DNA of 64,000 nt. It comes from Nanchangia anserum (lineage in GTDB: Bacteria > Actinomycetota > Actinomycetes > Actinomycetales > Actinomycetaceae). Each line of letters opens with the position of its first letter. The first letter of the stretch is position 1. The position numbers and the translations under genes were made by a program. The stretch lies in contig NZ_CP060506.1 of the NCBI RefSeq assembly GCF_015240065.1, forward strand, positions 1 to 64,000, in the 5' to 3' direction. Positions 34,908 through 43,629 of this stretch are shown here, in pieces. The notes below the pieces were generated by a model, which had not been told where the DNA came from, searched no databases, and saw only the letters and a program-made list of their open reading frames with translations.

Positions 34908-36185
34908 CTAGTGGCGCAGATCCTTGCCCTTGGTCTCGGGCAGGGTGAGGATCGTCGCGGCTGAGATGACGAGGAGAACGATCGAATAGATCGCGAACCG
35001 CAGGGGATTGCCCATCCACGTCATGATGTAGGCCGCCGTGCCGCCAAACAGGGCGATAGCCAACGCGTAGGGGATCCCGAAGCCCGAGGCGCGCTGCTCG
35101 GTCGGGAACATCTCGGCATAGGTAGCCGGCGCGTGAGAGAGGAATCCCGACAGCAGCGCCAACTGGATGGCGATCGCCACGATGAGGACCCCCGGTGAAT
35201 GGGAGGACTCGATCCACTTGACCAGCGGGATATAGAGGATCGCGGGTCCGAGCAGGGCGATGATCATCGTCGGTCGCCGGCCGACGCAGTCGGAGAGCGC
35301 GCCCCAGATCGGCAACATGATGATGAAGACGACGTTGCCGATGATCGTGGCTCGGAAGGCGTCGGCGGCCGAATACCCGAACGACGACTGCGCGAGCGAG
35401 GGCATCGTCACGCTCCACACGTAGTAGCCGACGGTCAGCCCGCACGTCATGCCGATGACCTGGAGAGCAACCTTCCAGTTGCGAGCCACCTCGACGAAGA
35501 CGTTGTCACGCATTGCGGGATCCGACTTCTGGGCGGCCTCGAAGATCTCGGACTCGTCCATACGCAGGCGCATCCACAGCGCAAAGAGTCCCAGGACGGC
35601 GCCCACGGCAAAGGGAAGGCGCCAGCCCCACGCCGTCATCTGCGCCTCGGTGAGCGTCGTTTCCAACACGAGGCCCATGACCATGCCGAGCAAGATGCCG
35701 AGCGTGCCCGTCACGTAAATCGACGACGCCCACAACCCGCGTTTCTCGCGCGGGGCGTGCTCAGCCAGGTAGGTCTGGGCCGAAGGTAATTCGCCGCCGT
35801 GGGCGAGTCCCTGGATCAGGCGGGCGAGAACGAGCACCGCCGAGGCGACCCAACCGACCTGGGCATATGTCGGCGTGCACGCGATGAGGAGCGAACCAAC
35901 CGACGCACAGATGACGGCGACCATGAGCGAGTGGCGCCGGCCGATCCGGTCGGCCAACCACCCGAAGACGAAGCCCCCGAACGGGCGAGCGACGAAGCCC
36001 ACGGCAAAGACCGCCAGGGTATTGAGCAGCGCCGAGGCCCCGTCGGACTTATCGAAGAGCTGAGTGGAGAAATAAATGGCAAAGGTCGCGTAAACGTTCC
36101 AGTCATACCATTCGAGGGCGTTGCCCACGCCGGTGCCGGCAATCGTCGTGAACGGGGACTGGCGGTGAGTGGTAGTGGCGGACAT
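34908..36185 (-). CDS. MFS transporter, metabolite:H+ symporter (MHS) family
   Basis: 425 residues, 12 membrane segments. GTGVGNALEWYDWNVYATFA and FARPFGG-type VARPFGGFVFGWLADRIGRR are the MHS entry and TM2-3 loop motifs; LPETKGKDL closes the protein. Relatives move carboxylates, shikimate, betaine or aromatic acids. The start follows GAGGAGGT. It lies 24 bp behind an M20 amidohydrolase gene on the same strand, so uptake of an N-acyl amino acid or related amide hydrolysed by that enzyme is a reasonable guess. Confidence 0.88.
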   Translation of the reverse strand: MSATTTHRQSPFTTIAGTGVGNALEWYDWNVYATFAIYFSTQLFDKSDGASALLNTLAVFAVGFVARPFGGFVFGWLADRIGRRHSLMVAVICASVGSLLIACTPTYAQVGWVASAVLVLARLIQGLAHGGELPSAQTYLAEHAPREKRGLWASSIYVTGTLGILLGMVMGLVLETTLTEAQMTAWGWRLPFAVGAVLGLFALWMRLRMDESEIFEAAQKSDPAMRDNVFVEVARNWKVALQVIGMTCGLTVGYYVWSVTMPSLAQSSFGYSAADAFRATIIGNVVFIIMLPIWGALSDCVGRRPTMIIALLGPAILYIPLVKWIESSHSPGVLIVAIAIQLALLSGFLSHAPATYAEMFPTEQRASGFGIPYALAIALFGGTAAYIMTWMGNPLRFAIYSIVLLVISAATILTLPETKGKDLRH

Positions 36186-36209
36186 GGGACCTCCTCGAGG
36201 TGGGGTCGG

Positions 36210-37418
36210 CTACGTCAGTCGGGCATAGGCCAGCGAGGCCAAGATCGTCGAACAATCGGCGACGACGTCGTCACTAAACGTCGCCTTCGCCGAATGGTTG
36301 AAGGGCCGGTCGGCGGCCTCGGCACCTTCGGGTACGGCCGAAACCCCGATGAAGCACCCGGGGATGCGCTCGAGAACCTTCGAGAAGTCCTCGGCAGCGG
36401 CCATCGGTTCATCCTGGGTGGCCCAGCGCCCCGGTAGCACCTCGTCGATGGTGTCGCGGCAAAAGGCGAACTCGTCCGCGTCATTCATCGTCACGGGATA
36501 CAGCGGGGTGTGCTCGCAGTGGGCGCTCATCCCGTGCGACTCGGCGATGCTCGTCGCCAACTCCATGAGGCGGCGAACGACCCGGGTGCGCGTGTGGGGA
36601 GAAAACGCCCGCAGCGTGTATTCGCAATAGGCCTCGTCGGGGATGACGTTCGCGGCCGAACCGGCGTGAACCTGCCCGCACGTGACGACGACGGGATCGA
36701 AGATCGAGAACTCGCGCGCGACGGCAACCTGGGCCTGCTGAATGAGGTTCGCGGCGACGGGGATGGGATCCAGCGCCTCGTGAGGCGCCGAGCCGTGGCC
36801 CCCACGCCCGATAATCGTGATCCCGACGGTGTCCGAGGACGCCATCATGGGACCCGGTCGGGTGCCGATGAAACCGGCCGGATACCGCCCGGCCCACACG
36901 TGCAAGCCGTAGGCGTGGTCGGGCAGGCGCCCGGCGGCCTCGAGCAGCCCCTCGTCGATGAGGTGTTGGGCACCGTCGTGCCCCTCCTCGCCGGGCTGGA
37001 ACATGAAAATGACGTCGCCGCCCAGCTCCTCGGCCCGCGCCGACAACATACGCATGGCTCCGACCAGGCCGGCCATATGGAGATCGTGTCCGCACCCGTG
37101 CATCGCCCCGTTGGTCGACGCCCACTCCAGCCCCGTGTTTTCGCTTACCGGCAGCGCATCCATGTCGGCGCGCAGCAGGACGAGCGGGCGCGGCTCGCCC
37201 GGAGCCGTTTCTTTGCCTCCGCGCAAGATCGCCATGTACCCGGTGACGCGCGTGGCCTCGTGCATCTCGAGCCCCAGAGCGCGAATCTCGGCGGCAATGG
37301 CGTCGCCGGTGCGGGGAAGATCGAGGCCAACCTCGGGGATCTGGTGGTGCAGTCGGTGACGCAGGTCGACGAGGTCATCGGCGAGTGCGCGGGCGTCCTC
37401 AGCAATGCTCACGGTCAT
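36210..37418 (-). CDS. M20 family metallo-amidohydrolase
   Basis: 402 residues. The M20D pattern is clear: DLRHRLHHQIPEVGLDLPRT, LRADMDALPV (metal Asp), MHGCGHDLHMAGLVG (metal His), FQPGEEG (catalytic/metal Glu) and the lid domain with GRGGHGSAPHEALDPI. Such enzymes cleave N-acyl amino acids, hippurate or indole-3-acetyl conjugates. The carrier gene follows within 24 bp. The exact substrate cannot be told. Confidence 0.9.
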   Translation of the reverse strand: MTVSIAEDARALADDLVDLRHRLHHQIPEVGLDLPRTGDAIAAEIRALGLEMHEATRVTGYMAILRGGKETAPGEPRPLVLLRADMDALPVSENTGLEWASTNGAMHGCGHDLHMAGLVGAMRMLSARAEELGGDVIFMFQPGEEGHDGAQHLIDEGLLEAAGRLPDHAYGLHVWAGRYPAGFIGTRPGPMMASSDTVGITIIGRGGHGSAPHEALDPIPVAANLIQQAQVAVAREFSIFDPVVVTCGQVHAGSAANVIPDEAYCEYTLRAFSPHTRTRVVRRLMELATSIAESHGMSAHCEHTPLYPVTMNDADEFAFCRDTIDEVLPGRWATQDEPMAAAEDFSKVLERIPGCFIGVSAVPEGAEAADRPFNHSAKATFSDDVVADCSTILASLAYARLT

Positions 37419-37541
37419 GACGGCAACCTTTCATCTGCTTGGCGTAAAGGTATCACCATGCATCGTTATGTGCGCGGGGTGCTTACCTGCTGACGCCGCC
37501 TAGGACCGGCTCTCGCCACGGACTCATGGGAGGATGGGGGC

Positions 37542-38362
37542 ATGACGCGTCTGGTTTTTCTTGACGTCGATGGGACCCTCATCGACCACTCGCAACGGGT
37601 ACCGGCCTCAGCTCAAGAGGCGGTGCGCGCCGCAGTCGACGCCGGACACGTGCTCATGCTGTGCACCGGACGCGCCATCCCCGAGATCTACCCCGACATC
37701 TGGGATCTCGGATTCACCGGCATCGTCGCCTCGAACGGGGCATACGTGCGACTCGGCGCCGACGTGCTGACCGACGTGCGCCTCGATGCGGCCCAGGTAG
37801 CGGAAGTTAGCGGCGTTCTCGACGACCTGGGAGCCCACTACGTGTGGCAGTCTCCCGACGCCATGCACCCATCCGCCGGTTTCGCCCAGGCGTTCACCGA
37901 GCTGGCTGCGCTCACGGGCGGACAGTGGGATCGCTACCTCGACTACATCGCCGACTACACGCGCGAGGGCCTGCCCGAATCGTCCTCGAAATGCACATTC
38001 ACCGTGCCCAGCGCGACGGGGCACGACCTGAGCGACGTCACGGGAGCGCTCGCGGCGGCTCCATATCGACTGGCGCCGGGGTACGGGGGCTGGTGGGGCC
38101 CGGGGTATCCGGGGAGCTGGTGGCCAACGGGGTCTCAAAGGGCGCCGGCCTCGCCCGCGTCGTCGCCCACCTGGGGGCCGACGTCGCCGATACGATCGCC
38201 GTGGGCGACTCGGCCAACGACCTCCCCATGCTCGCCGCGGCTGGCACGTCGATTGCCATGGGTAATGGGACGCCCGAGGCGAAGGCTGCGGCGTCGTGGG
38301 TGACGAGCAGGATCGACGAGGACGGGTTGGCGCGGGCCTTCGCCCACGCGGCGCTTATCTAG
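37542..38362 (+). CDS. HAD hydrolase, Cof/YwpJ type (frameshifted)
   Basis: About 273 residues if joined. HAD motif I is FLDVDGTLIDHSQ, motif II lies in LMLCTGRA, and the second frame gives GVSKGAG (motif III Lys) and AVGDSANDLPMLAAAG (motif IV). The frames meet within a G-rich stretch 38078-38105; the GGGGG run 38085-38089 is the best site, since one more G yields GYGGLVGPGVSGELVANGVSKG. Cof-type enzymes dephosphorylate sugar phosphates, FMN or similar small molecules. Confidence 0.82.
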
Positions 38363-38395
38363 GCCCGACCATCCCGCCGGGGCGAGAGGACCCCG

Positions 38396-41158
38396 CTAGC
38401 TCGCGGACGTTTTCTTTGCCGGTGCCTTCTTAGCTGCCGTCTTGCGCGTCGTCGTCTTCTTCTTCGTCGCGGTCTTCTTCTTCGTTGTCTTTCGGGTCGT
38501 CTTTTTCGCACTCGTGCGCTTCTTGGCCGGTCCCTTGGCACGCTTGTCGGCGAGCAGCTGATAGGCCTCCTCGGGAGTGACCTCTTCGGGGGACGTCGAG
38601 CGCGGGACGGTGACATTCGTCGTGCCGTCGGTGATGTAGGGGCCGAAGCGGCCGTCTTTGATGACAACGGGTTTCTCGGACGCCGGATCTACCCCCAGCT
38701 CGCGCAGTGGAGGCTTCGCGGCCGCGCGCCCGCGCCGCTTCGGTTGAGCAAACAAGGCCAGGGCCTCATCCAGAGTGATCGACAAAATCTGGTCTTCGCT
38801 CTCCAACGAGCGCGAATCCTTGCTCGTCCCGTCGGTCTTGGTGATGTAGGGGCCGTACCGGCCGTTCAGCGCGGTAATCATCTGCCCCGACTCGGGATCG
38901 ACGCCGACCTCTCGCGGCAGCGACAGTAGGGTCAGGGCGTCGTCGAGCGTGACCGTCGCCAGATCCATCGACGCGAACAGCGAGGCCGTGCGTGGCTTAG
39001 CGGCTTTCTTCTTCTTTGTCGCGCCGGTGTCGTCTGCGGCTTCGGGCAGCACCTCGGTGACGTAGGGACCGAAGCGGCCGGTCTTGGCGATGATCGTGTT
39101 CCCGCTGACCGGGTCGACGCCCAGTTCACGGCCGTCTTGGGCGGCCTGCTCGAAGGCCTGCGCGATCGTCTCATCGGTGAGCTGGTCAGGGGCGAGATCG
39201 TCGGGGACGTTCGCGCGTTTGCCGTCGGCATCTTCCAGGTAGGGGCCGTAGCGACCAACCCGCAGCGAGACCGTGTCGGTGAGCGCAATCGTGTTCACGG
39301 CGCGCGCGTCAATGTCGCCCAGCCCGGTGACGAGGCCTTCCAGACCCGGTCGGTCCTCGCCCTCTCCGCGCCAAAAGCCGTTCAGCCAGGCGACGCGGTC
39401 TTCTTCGCCCGCGGCGATGCGGTCGAGGTCGCGTTCCATCGACGCGGTGAAGTCGTAGTCAACGAGGGTGCCGAGATTGTCTTCGAGCAGCCGGGTCACC
39501 GAGAATGCCAGCCACGACGGCACGAGTGCTTGACCGCGCCGGTGGACGTAGCCGCGATCAATGATGACGCTGATCGTCGCCGCGTACGTTGACGGACGCC
39601 CGATCCCACGTTCCTCCATGGCCTTGACCAGCGAGGCCTCGGTGTAGCGCGGCGGCGGTGTCGTCGTGTGCTCGGTGTTCTCCTCGTCAACGCCGGTGCA
39701 CGTGAGCGCCTGGGCTTCACTCAGGTGGGGCAGGCGCCCGTCCTGCTCGCCGCCCGCGTAGCGCGACGCGTCGCGTCCCTCCTCGTATGCGGCGAGGAAG
39801 CCGCGCGAGGTGATGACCGTCCCCGATGCCGTGAATTCCAGGGTGCGCGATCCCGCCAGGCCGTGATCGCCCTCGGCGAGCGTTGCCGTACCCTGCACGC
39901 GCACCGTGTCCGTCGTCCCGCGCGCATCCTCCATCTGCGAGGCGACCGTGCGTTTCCAGATGAGGTCGTAGAGGGCCAGCTCCTGCCCGCGCAGTCGAGA
40001 CGCCACCTCGGCGGGAGCGCGGAAGTGCGTCCCCGCGGGGCGGATCGCCTCGTGAGCCTCCTGTGCGCCCTTGGCCTTCTTCCCATAGACGCGGGGGCGC
40101 TCGGGCACCGCCTCGGCACCGTAGAGCTCCTTCGCCTGGGCGCGTGCCGCGCGAATAGCCTCGCCAGACAGCGCGGTCGAGTCGGTACGCATGTAGGTGA
40201 TGAACCCGTTTTCGTATAGCGTTTGCGCCAGCCGCATTGTGTCACGTGAGGACAGCTTGAGTTTGCGCCCGGCCTCCTGTTGCAGGGTCGAGGTCGTAAA
40301 CGGCGCCGCGGGAGAGCGGCGGTAGGGCTTGGACTCGATCGCGGCGACCTCGTAGCTTCCCGCGGGAACCGCGGCGATGAGGGCCTCGGCGAGGCTGCGA
40401 TCCATGATGCGAACAGAGGCCGAGCGGGCCTTGAGGGCGCCGTCGTCGCCGAAATCGCGGCCCGTCGCGAAACGCTGCCCGTCGAGGGTGTGGAGCTTGG
40501 CATCAAACGCGGTGCCGGCATCTGGGGCGAACGTCGCCGTCAAGTCGTGATAGGTCGCCGGGACGAACGCCATGCGCTCGCGTTCGCGCTCGACGACGAG
40601 GCGGGTCGCGACCGACTGGACGCGCCCGGCGCTGAGCCCCCGCCGGACCTTGCGCCACAGCAGCGGGGAGACCTCGTAGCCGACGAGGCGGTCGAGAATG
40701 CGGCGGGTCTCTTGAGCGTCGACGAGGTTGGTGTCGACCTCGCGAGTGTTTTCCAGGGCCTGGGCGATGGCCTCGCGGGTGATCTCGTGAAAGACCATGC
40801 GCTTTACCGGCACCTTCGGTTTGAGAACCTGGAGCAGGTGCCAGGCGATCGCCTCACCCTCGCGGTCCTCATCTGTTGCCAGATAGAGCTCATCGGCGTT
40901 GCGCAGGGCGGCGCGCAGCTCCGAGACGGTCTTCTTCTTGTCGGGGTTGACGACATAGTAGGGGTCGAACCCCTCGTCGACGTTGACGGCGAAGCGGCCG
41001 TAGGGCCCCTTCTTCATCGTGGCCGGCAGGTCCGAGGGCTGCGGCAGGTCGCGAACGTGCCCGACCGAGGCCTTGACCGTGTAATCGGGTCCCAAATATG
41101 TCCCGATTGTTCGGGCCTTGGCGGGGGACTCGACGATCACGAGCTTGGTGGCAGACAC
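38396..41158 (-). CDS. topA: DNA topoisomerase I
   Basis: 920 residues. TOPRIM domain (KLVIVESPAKARTIGTYLG, ATDEDREGEAIAWHL), catalytic ITYMRTDST with Tyr about 322, and at least three C-terminal repeats of the GVDP-x-SG...GRFGPYIT type replacing zinc fingers. A Lys/Thr-rich tail (KKTTRKTTKKKTAT) ends the protein, as usual in actinobacteria, and binds DNA. The GTG at 41158 is preceded by GAAGAGGA; an in-frame start 51 bp upstream adds no family sequence. It relaxes negative supercoils. Confidence 0.96.
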   Translation of the reverse strand: MSATKLVIVESPAKARTIGTYLGPDYTVKASVGHVRDLPQPSDLPATMKKGPYGRFAVNVDEGFDPYYVVNPDKKKTVSELRAALRNADELYLATDEDREGEAIAWHLLQVLKPKVPVKRMVFHEITREAIAQALENTREVDTNLVDAQETRRILDRLVGYEVSPLLWRKVRRGLSAGRVQSVATRLVVERERERMAFVPATYHDLTATFAPDAGTAFDAKLHTLDGQRFATGRDFGDDGALKARSASVRIMDRSLAEALIAAVPAGSYEVAAIESKPYRRSPAAPFTTSTLQQEAGRKLKLSSRDTMRLAQTLYENGFITYMRTDSTALSGEAIRAARAQAKELYGAEAVPERPRVYGKKAKGAQEAHEAIRPAGTHFRAPAEVASRLRGQELALYDLIWKRTVASQMEDARGTTDTVRVQGTATLAEGDHGLAGSRTLEFTASGTVITSRGFLAAYEEGRDASRYAGGEQDGRLPHLSEAQALTCTGVDEENTEHTTTPPPRYTEASLVKAMEERGIGRPSTYAATISVIIDRGYVHRRGQALVPSWLAFSVTRLLEDNLGTLVDYDFTASMERDLDRIAAGEEDRVAWLNGFWRGEGEDRPGLEGLVTGLGDIDARAVNTIALTDTVSLRVGRYGPYLEDADGKRANVPDDLAPDQLTDETIAQAFEQAAQDGRELGVDPVSGNTIIAKTGRFGPYVTEVLPEAADDTGATKKKKAAKPRTASLFASMDLATVTLDDALTLLSLPREVGVDPESGQMITALNGRYGPYITKTDGTSKDSRSLESEDQILSITLDEALALFAQPKRRGRAAAKPPLRELGVDPASEKPVVIKDGRFGPYITDGTTNVTVPRSTSPEEVTPEEAYQLLADKRAKGPAKKRTSAKKTTRKTTKKKTATKKKTTTRKTAAKKAPAKKTSAS

Positions 41159-41448
41159 GGGTTCCTCTTCCCTGAAACGGTGAGCAGGCCTTGCGGGCGC
41201 GGCGCCCAAAGCGCCTTCAATCTAGCAAAGCTCGCCGGTTATCGGTGATGGCAGGCGCGTGCGCGTTGATAACACCGCGCTGAGCGGCGGCATCGAGGCG
41301 CGTGGCCCGGTACCTGTGCGAGCGGTTGGCGTTCGTCCACCGTGGAAACCTCGCGTGTGATGAACGCCACAACGGGTGGCGCGGTGGGGCGCGGCACGAG
41401 CGGCTGGGTGTGAAAAAGTCATGAGAGGGCGGGCCTCCCGGGCTAAAA

Positions 41449-41501
41449 CTGACCGCACTTACCAAAGATTATAAATTTATCCGCGCGGTAGGTGCGGTCA
41501 G
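41449..41501. repeat. 15-bp inverted repeat around an AT-rich core
   Basis: Arms 41449-41463 and 41487-41501 (CTGACCGCACTTACC and GGTAGGTGCGGTCAG) match with one mismatch. The 23-bp centre begins AAAGATTATAAATTTAT, very AT-rich for this DNA. Could be an operator pair flanking a promoter, a recombination site or the remnant of a small element. Confidence 0.5.
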
Positions 41502-41712
41502 AATGGCACTTTCGACCGGATCCACGCCAAAAAGTCACGCATAATAGAGGCAGCTGGTTCGACATAGATGTCTTCCGACTGCACAGCGCGCCGATCGTGG
41601 CCAACGCGATCACGGTAGCGCTCTCGAACCACCCTAGTGGCGGCACTCGCCGTGCTGATCGATGTCCGGCACGGCGTCGAGTTGGGTTCTTGAAGGGACG
41701 CAGGGATCCAAG

Positions 41713-41740
41713 CCCCCACCCCGTTTCGACAGGGTGGGGG
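41713..41740. terminator. Terminator-like hairpin before tmk
   Basis: 9-bp arms CCCCCACCC (41713-41721) / GGGTGGGGG (41732-41740). It lies about 40 bp before the tmk start and just upstream of its possible -10 box. Confidence 0.5.
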
Positions 41741-41770
41741 TCCGCCGCCGCCACCGCTGAGCAGCCCCGC

Positions 41771-41776
41771 TAGGGT
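41771..41776 (+). promoter_or_regulatory. Candidate -10 box (TAGGGT) of a leaderless start
   Basis: TAGGGT ends six bases before the GTG of tmk, with no ribosome site between, consistent with a leaderless message. Confidence 0.45.
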
Positions 41777-41782
41777 AGAGGC

Positions 41783-42436
41783 GTGAACGCATCCGCCACC
41801 TCGCCCTCCCACCCGCGTGGACGCGGTGTCTTCATCTGTTTCGAGGGCGGTGAGGCCTGCGGCAAGACCACCCAGATCGCAATGCTCGACCGGCGCCTGC
41901 GCGCGATCGGCATCGACGCGGTCCTCACCCGCGAACCCGGCGGAACCCGTTTGGGAGCCAGCCTGCGACGCGAACTCCTCCACGCCGAGGACGTCTCGGC
42001 CCGCGCCGAGGCACTGCTGTATGCCGCCGACCGCGCCCACCACGTCGCCACCGTCATCACCCCCGCACTCGAGGCCGGACGCGTCGTCATCTCCGATCGC
42101 TACGAAGACTCCTCAATCGCCTATCAGGGCGTTGCACGCGGCCTGGGCCAGACCGTGGCCGAGCTGTCGGCCTGGGCCAGCGGCGGCCTCGTTCCCGACG
42201 TGACGATTCTCCTCGACGCCGATCCCCAGATTGCCCACCGGCGCCGCGAGGGCGCAGGCGACCGACTCGAAGCCGAACCCCTCGCCTTTCACCAGGCCGT
42301 GCGCCGCGGCTTCCTCGATCGCGCCGAGCAGGCCCCCGAGCGCTACCTTGTCCTCGATGCCTGTGCCGACCGCGACAGCCTCGCCGAAGCCGTCTGGCAG
42401 CGCATCGCCCCACTCGTGAGCGGAGAACGCCCGTGA
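41783..42436 (+). CDS. tmk: Thymidylate kinase
   Basis: 217 residues. P-loop FEGGEACGKTTQ, TREPGGTRLG, and the DRYEDSSIAYQGVARGLG substrate segment are all present; Arg residues fill the LID (RRREGAGDRLE). It makes dTDP from dTMP. It forms an operon with holB, as in many actinobacteria; the GTG of holB overlaps its stop by four bases. GTG start, possibly leaderless. Confidence 0.95.
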   Translation: MNASATSPSHPRGRGVFICFEGGEACGKTTQIAMLDRRLRAIGIDAVLTREPGGTRLGASLRRELLHAEDVSARAEALLYAADRAHHVATVITPALEAGRVVISDRYEDSSIAYQGVARGLGQTVAELSAWASGGLVPDVTILLDADPQIAHRRREGAGDRLEAEPLAFHQAVRRGFLDRAEQAPERYLVLDACADRDSLAEAVWQRIAPLVSGERP

Positions 42437-43629
42437 CTACCGTGTGGAGCGACGTCGTCGACCAGCCCGACGCGGTCACCGCCTTCCGTAGCGCCGCCGA
42501 GGACGCCCGTGGCATCGTCGCCGGCCGCGCCCCGCTCGGCCACATGACACACGCCTGGCTCATCACCGGTCCGCCCGGCTCGGGGCGCTCCACCGCCGCG
42601 CGCGCCTTCGCCGCCGCGCTCCAATGCGACGCGCAACCTCCCGGCTGCGGCCACTGCACCGGATGCCGAACCGCGCTCGCGGGCAGCCACGCCGACGTCA
42701 CCCTGGTCGCCACCGAGCGCGTCATCATCTCGATCGCCGAGGTTGCCGGACTCGTCACCGAGGCGCAACAGGCCCCCAGCCAGGGCCGATGGCGCGTCAT
42801 CGTCGTCGAAGACGCCGATCGCATGGTCGAACAGACCTCGAATCTGCTCCTCAAAGCAATTGAGGAGCCCCCGCCGCGAACGGTGTGGTTGCTGTGCACA
42901 CCTTCGGCTGCCGACGTCTTGCCGACCATCCGCTCGCGCTGTCGCCACGTTAACCTGCGCGTGCCCGCCGTCAGCGAGGTGGCCGATCTCATCGTGCGCC
43001 GCGACGGAGTCGATCGCGACACGGCGATGGCGGCCGCCGCCATGGCTCAAAGCCATATCGGCCTAGCCCGCCACCTCGCGACATCGGAGGAGGCACGCGC
43101 CCGCCGGCGCCGTCTCATCACCCGCCCCGCCACCGTGCGATCCGTCTCGGATGCCGTCATCGTTGCCGACGACCTCGTGACGACGGCAAAAGACGACGCG
43201 CGCGAGGCCAATGAGCGGCGCAGCGCCGAGGAAAAGACGGAACTGCTGCGGATGCTCGGCTACACCGAGGCCACCCGAATGCCCGCGCACGTGCGCTCCC
43301 AGGTGCGCGCCCTCGAACAGAACCAGGAACGCCGCGCGACCCGACTCCAGCGCGACGCCCTCGACCGCACCCTCATCGACTTGTTGTCGCTCTACCGCGA
43401 CGTCTACGTCACCCAGACGGGTGCCGGCGTGGACCTGGTCAACGTCGACCTCGTCGACCTCGTCCACTCCCTGGCGGAGGAATCGACGCCGCAACTGACG
43501 GTCTTTCGTCTCGACGCCATCGCTGCGGCCCGACGTCGCCTCGCCCATAACGTCACCCCTCTGCTGGTCATGGAGGCGATGACGATCGCCCTGCGCCCCC
43601 AACAAGGAGCCGAAAGGAGGGGCCGATGA
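42433..43629 (+). CDS. holB: DNA polymerase III delta' subunit
   Basis: 398 residues. The AAA+ clamp-loader fold opens HAWLITGPPGSGRSTAARAF, where Arg replaces the P-loop Lys, typical of the non-hydrolysing delta' subunit. A four-cysteine zinc module (CDAQPPGCGHCTGC) follows, then VVEDADRMVEQTSNLLLKAIEEPP and the SRC-like SRCRHVNL. It opens the clamp loader. A C-terminal extension beyond about 270 residues is actinobacteria-like. Its stop overlaps the ATG of the hydrolase gene. Confidence 0.93.
   Translation: MTTVWSDVVDQPDAVTAFRSAAEDARGIVAGRAPLGHMTHAWLITGPPGSGRSTAARAFAAALQCDAQPPGCGHCTGCRTALAGSHADVTLVATERVIISIAEVAGLVTEAQQAPSQGRWRVIVVEDADRMVEQTSNLLLKAIEEPPPRTVWLLCTPSAADVLPTIRSRCRHVNLRVPAVSEVADLIVRRDGVDRDTAMAAAAMAQSHIGLARHLATSEEARARRRRLITRPATVRSVSDAVIVADDLVTTAKDDAREANERRSAEEKTELLRMLGYTEATRMPAHVRSQVRALEQNQERRATRLQRDALDRTLIDLLSLYRDVYVTQTGAGVDLVNVDLVDLVHSLAEESTPQLTVFRLDAIAAARRRLAHNVTPLLVMEAMTIALRPQQGAERRGR

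Larger units (their letters stand above)
41159..41782. other. Long spacer between topA and tmk
   Basis: 624 bp with no gene I can support. It holds an inverted repeat with an AT-rich core (41449-41501), a terminator-like hairpin (41713-41740), and two copies of AAAAAGTCA (41413-41421 and 41529-41537). Open frames here have no recognisable sequence or ribosome sites. Confidence 0.6.

Noticed and set aside
41449-41501. dif/Xer recombination site
   Set aside because: dif is a 28-bp site normally at the terminus; this lies near the origin, and its long GC-rich arms and 23-bp spacer do not fit.
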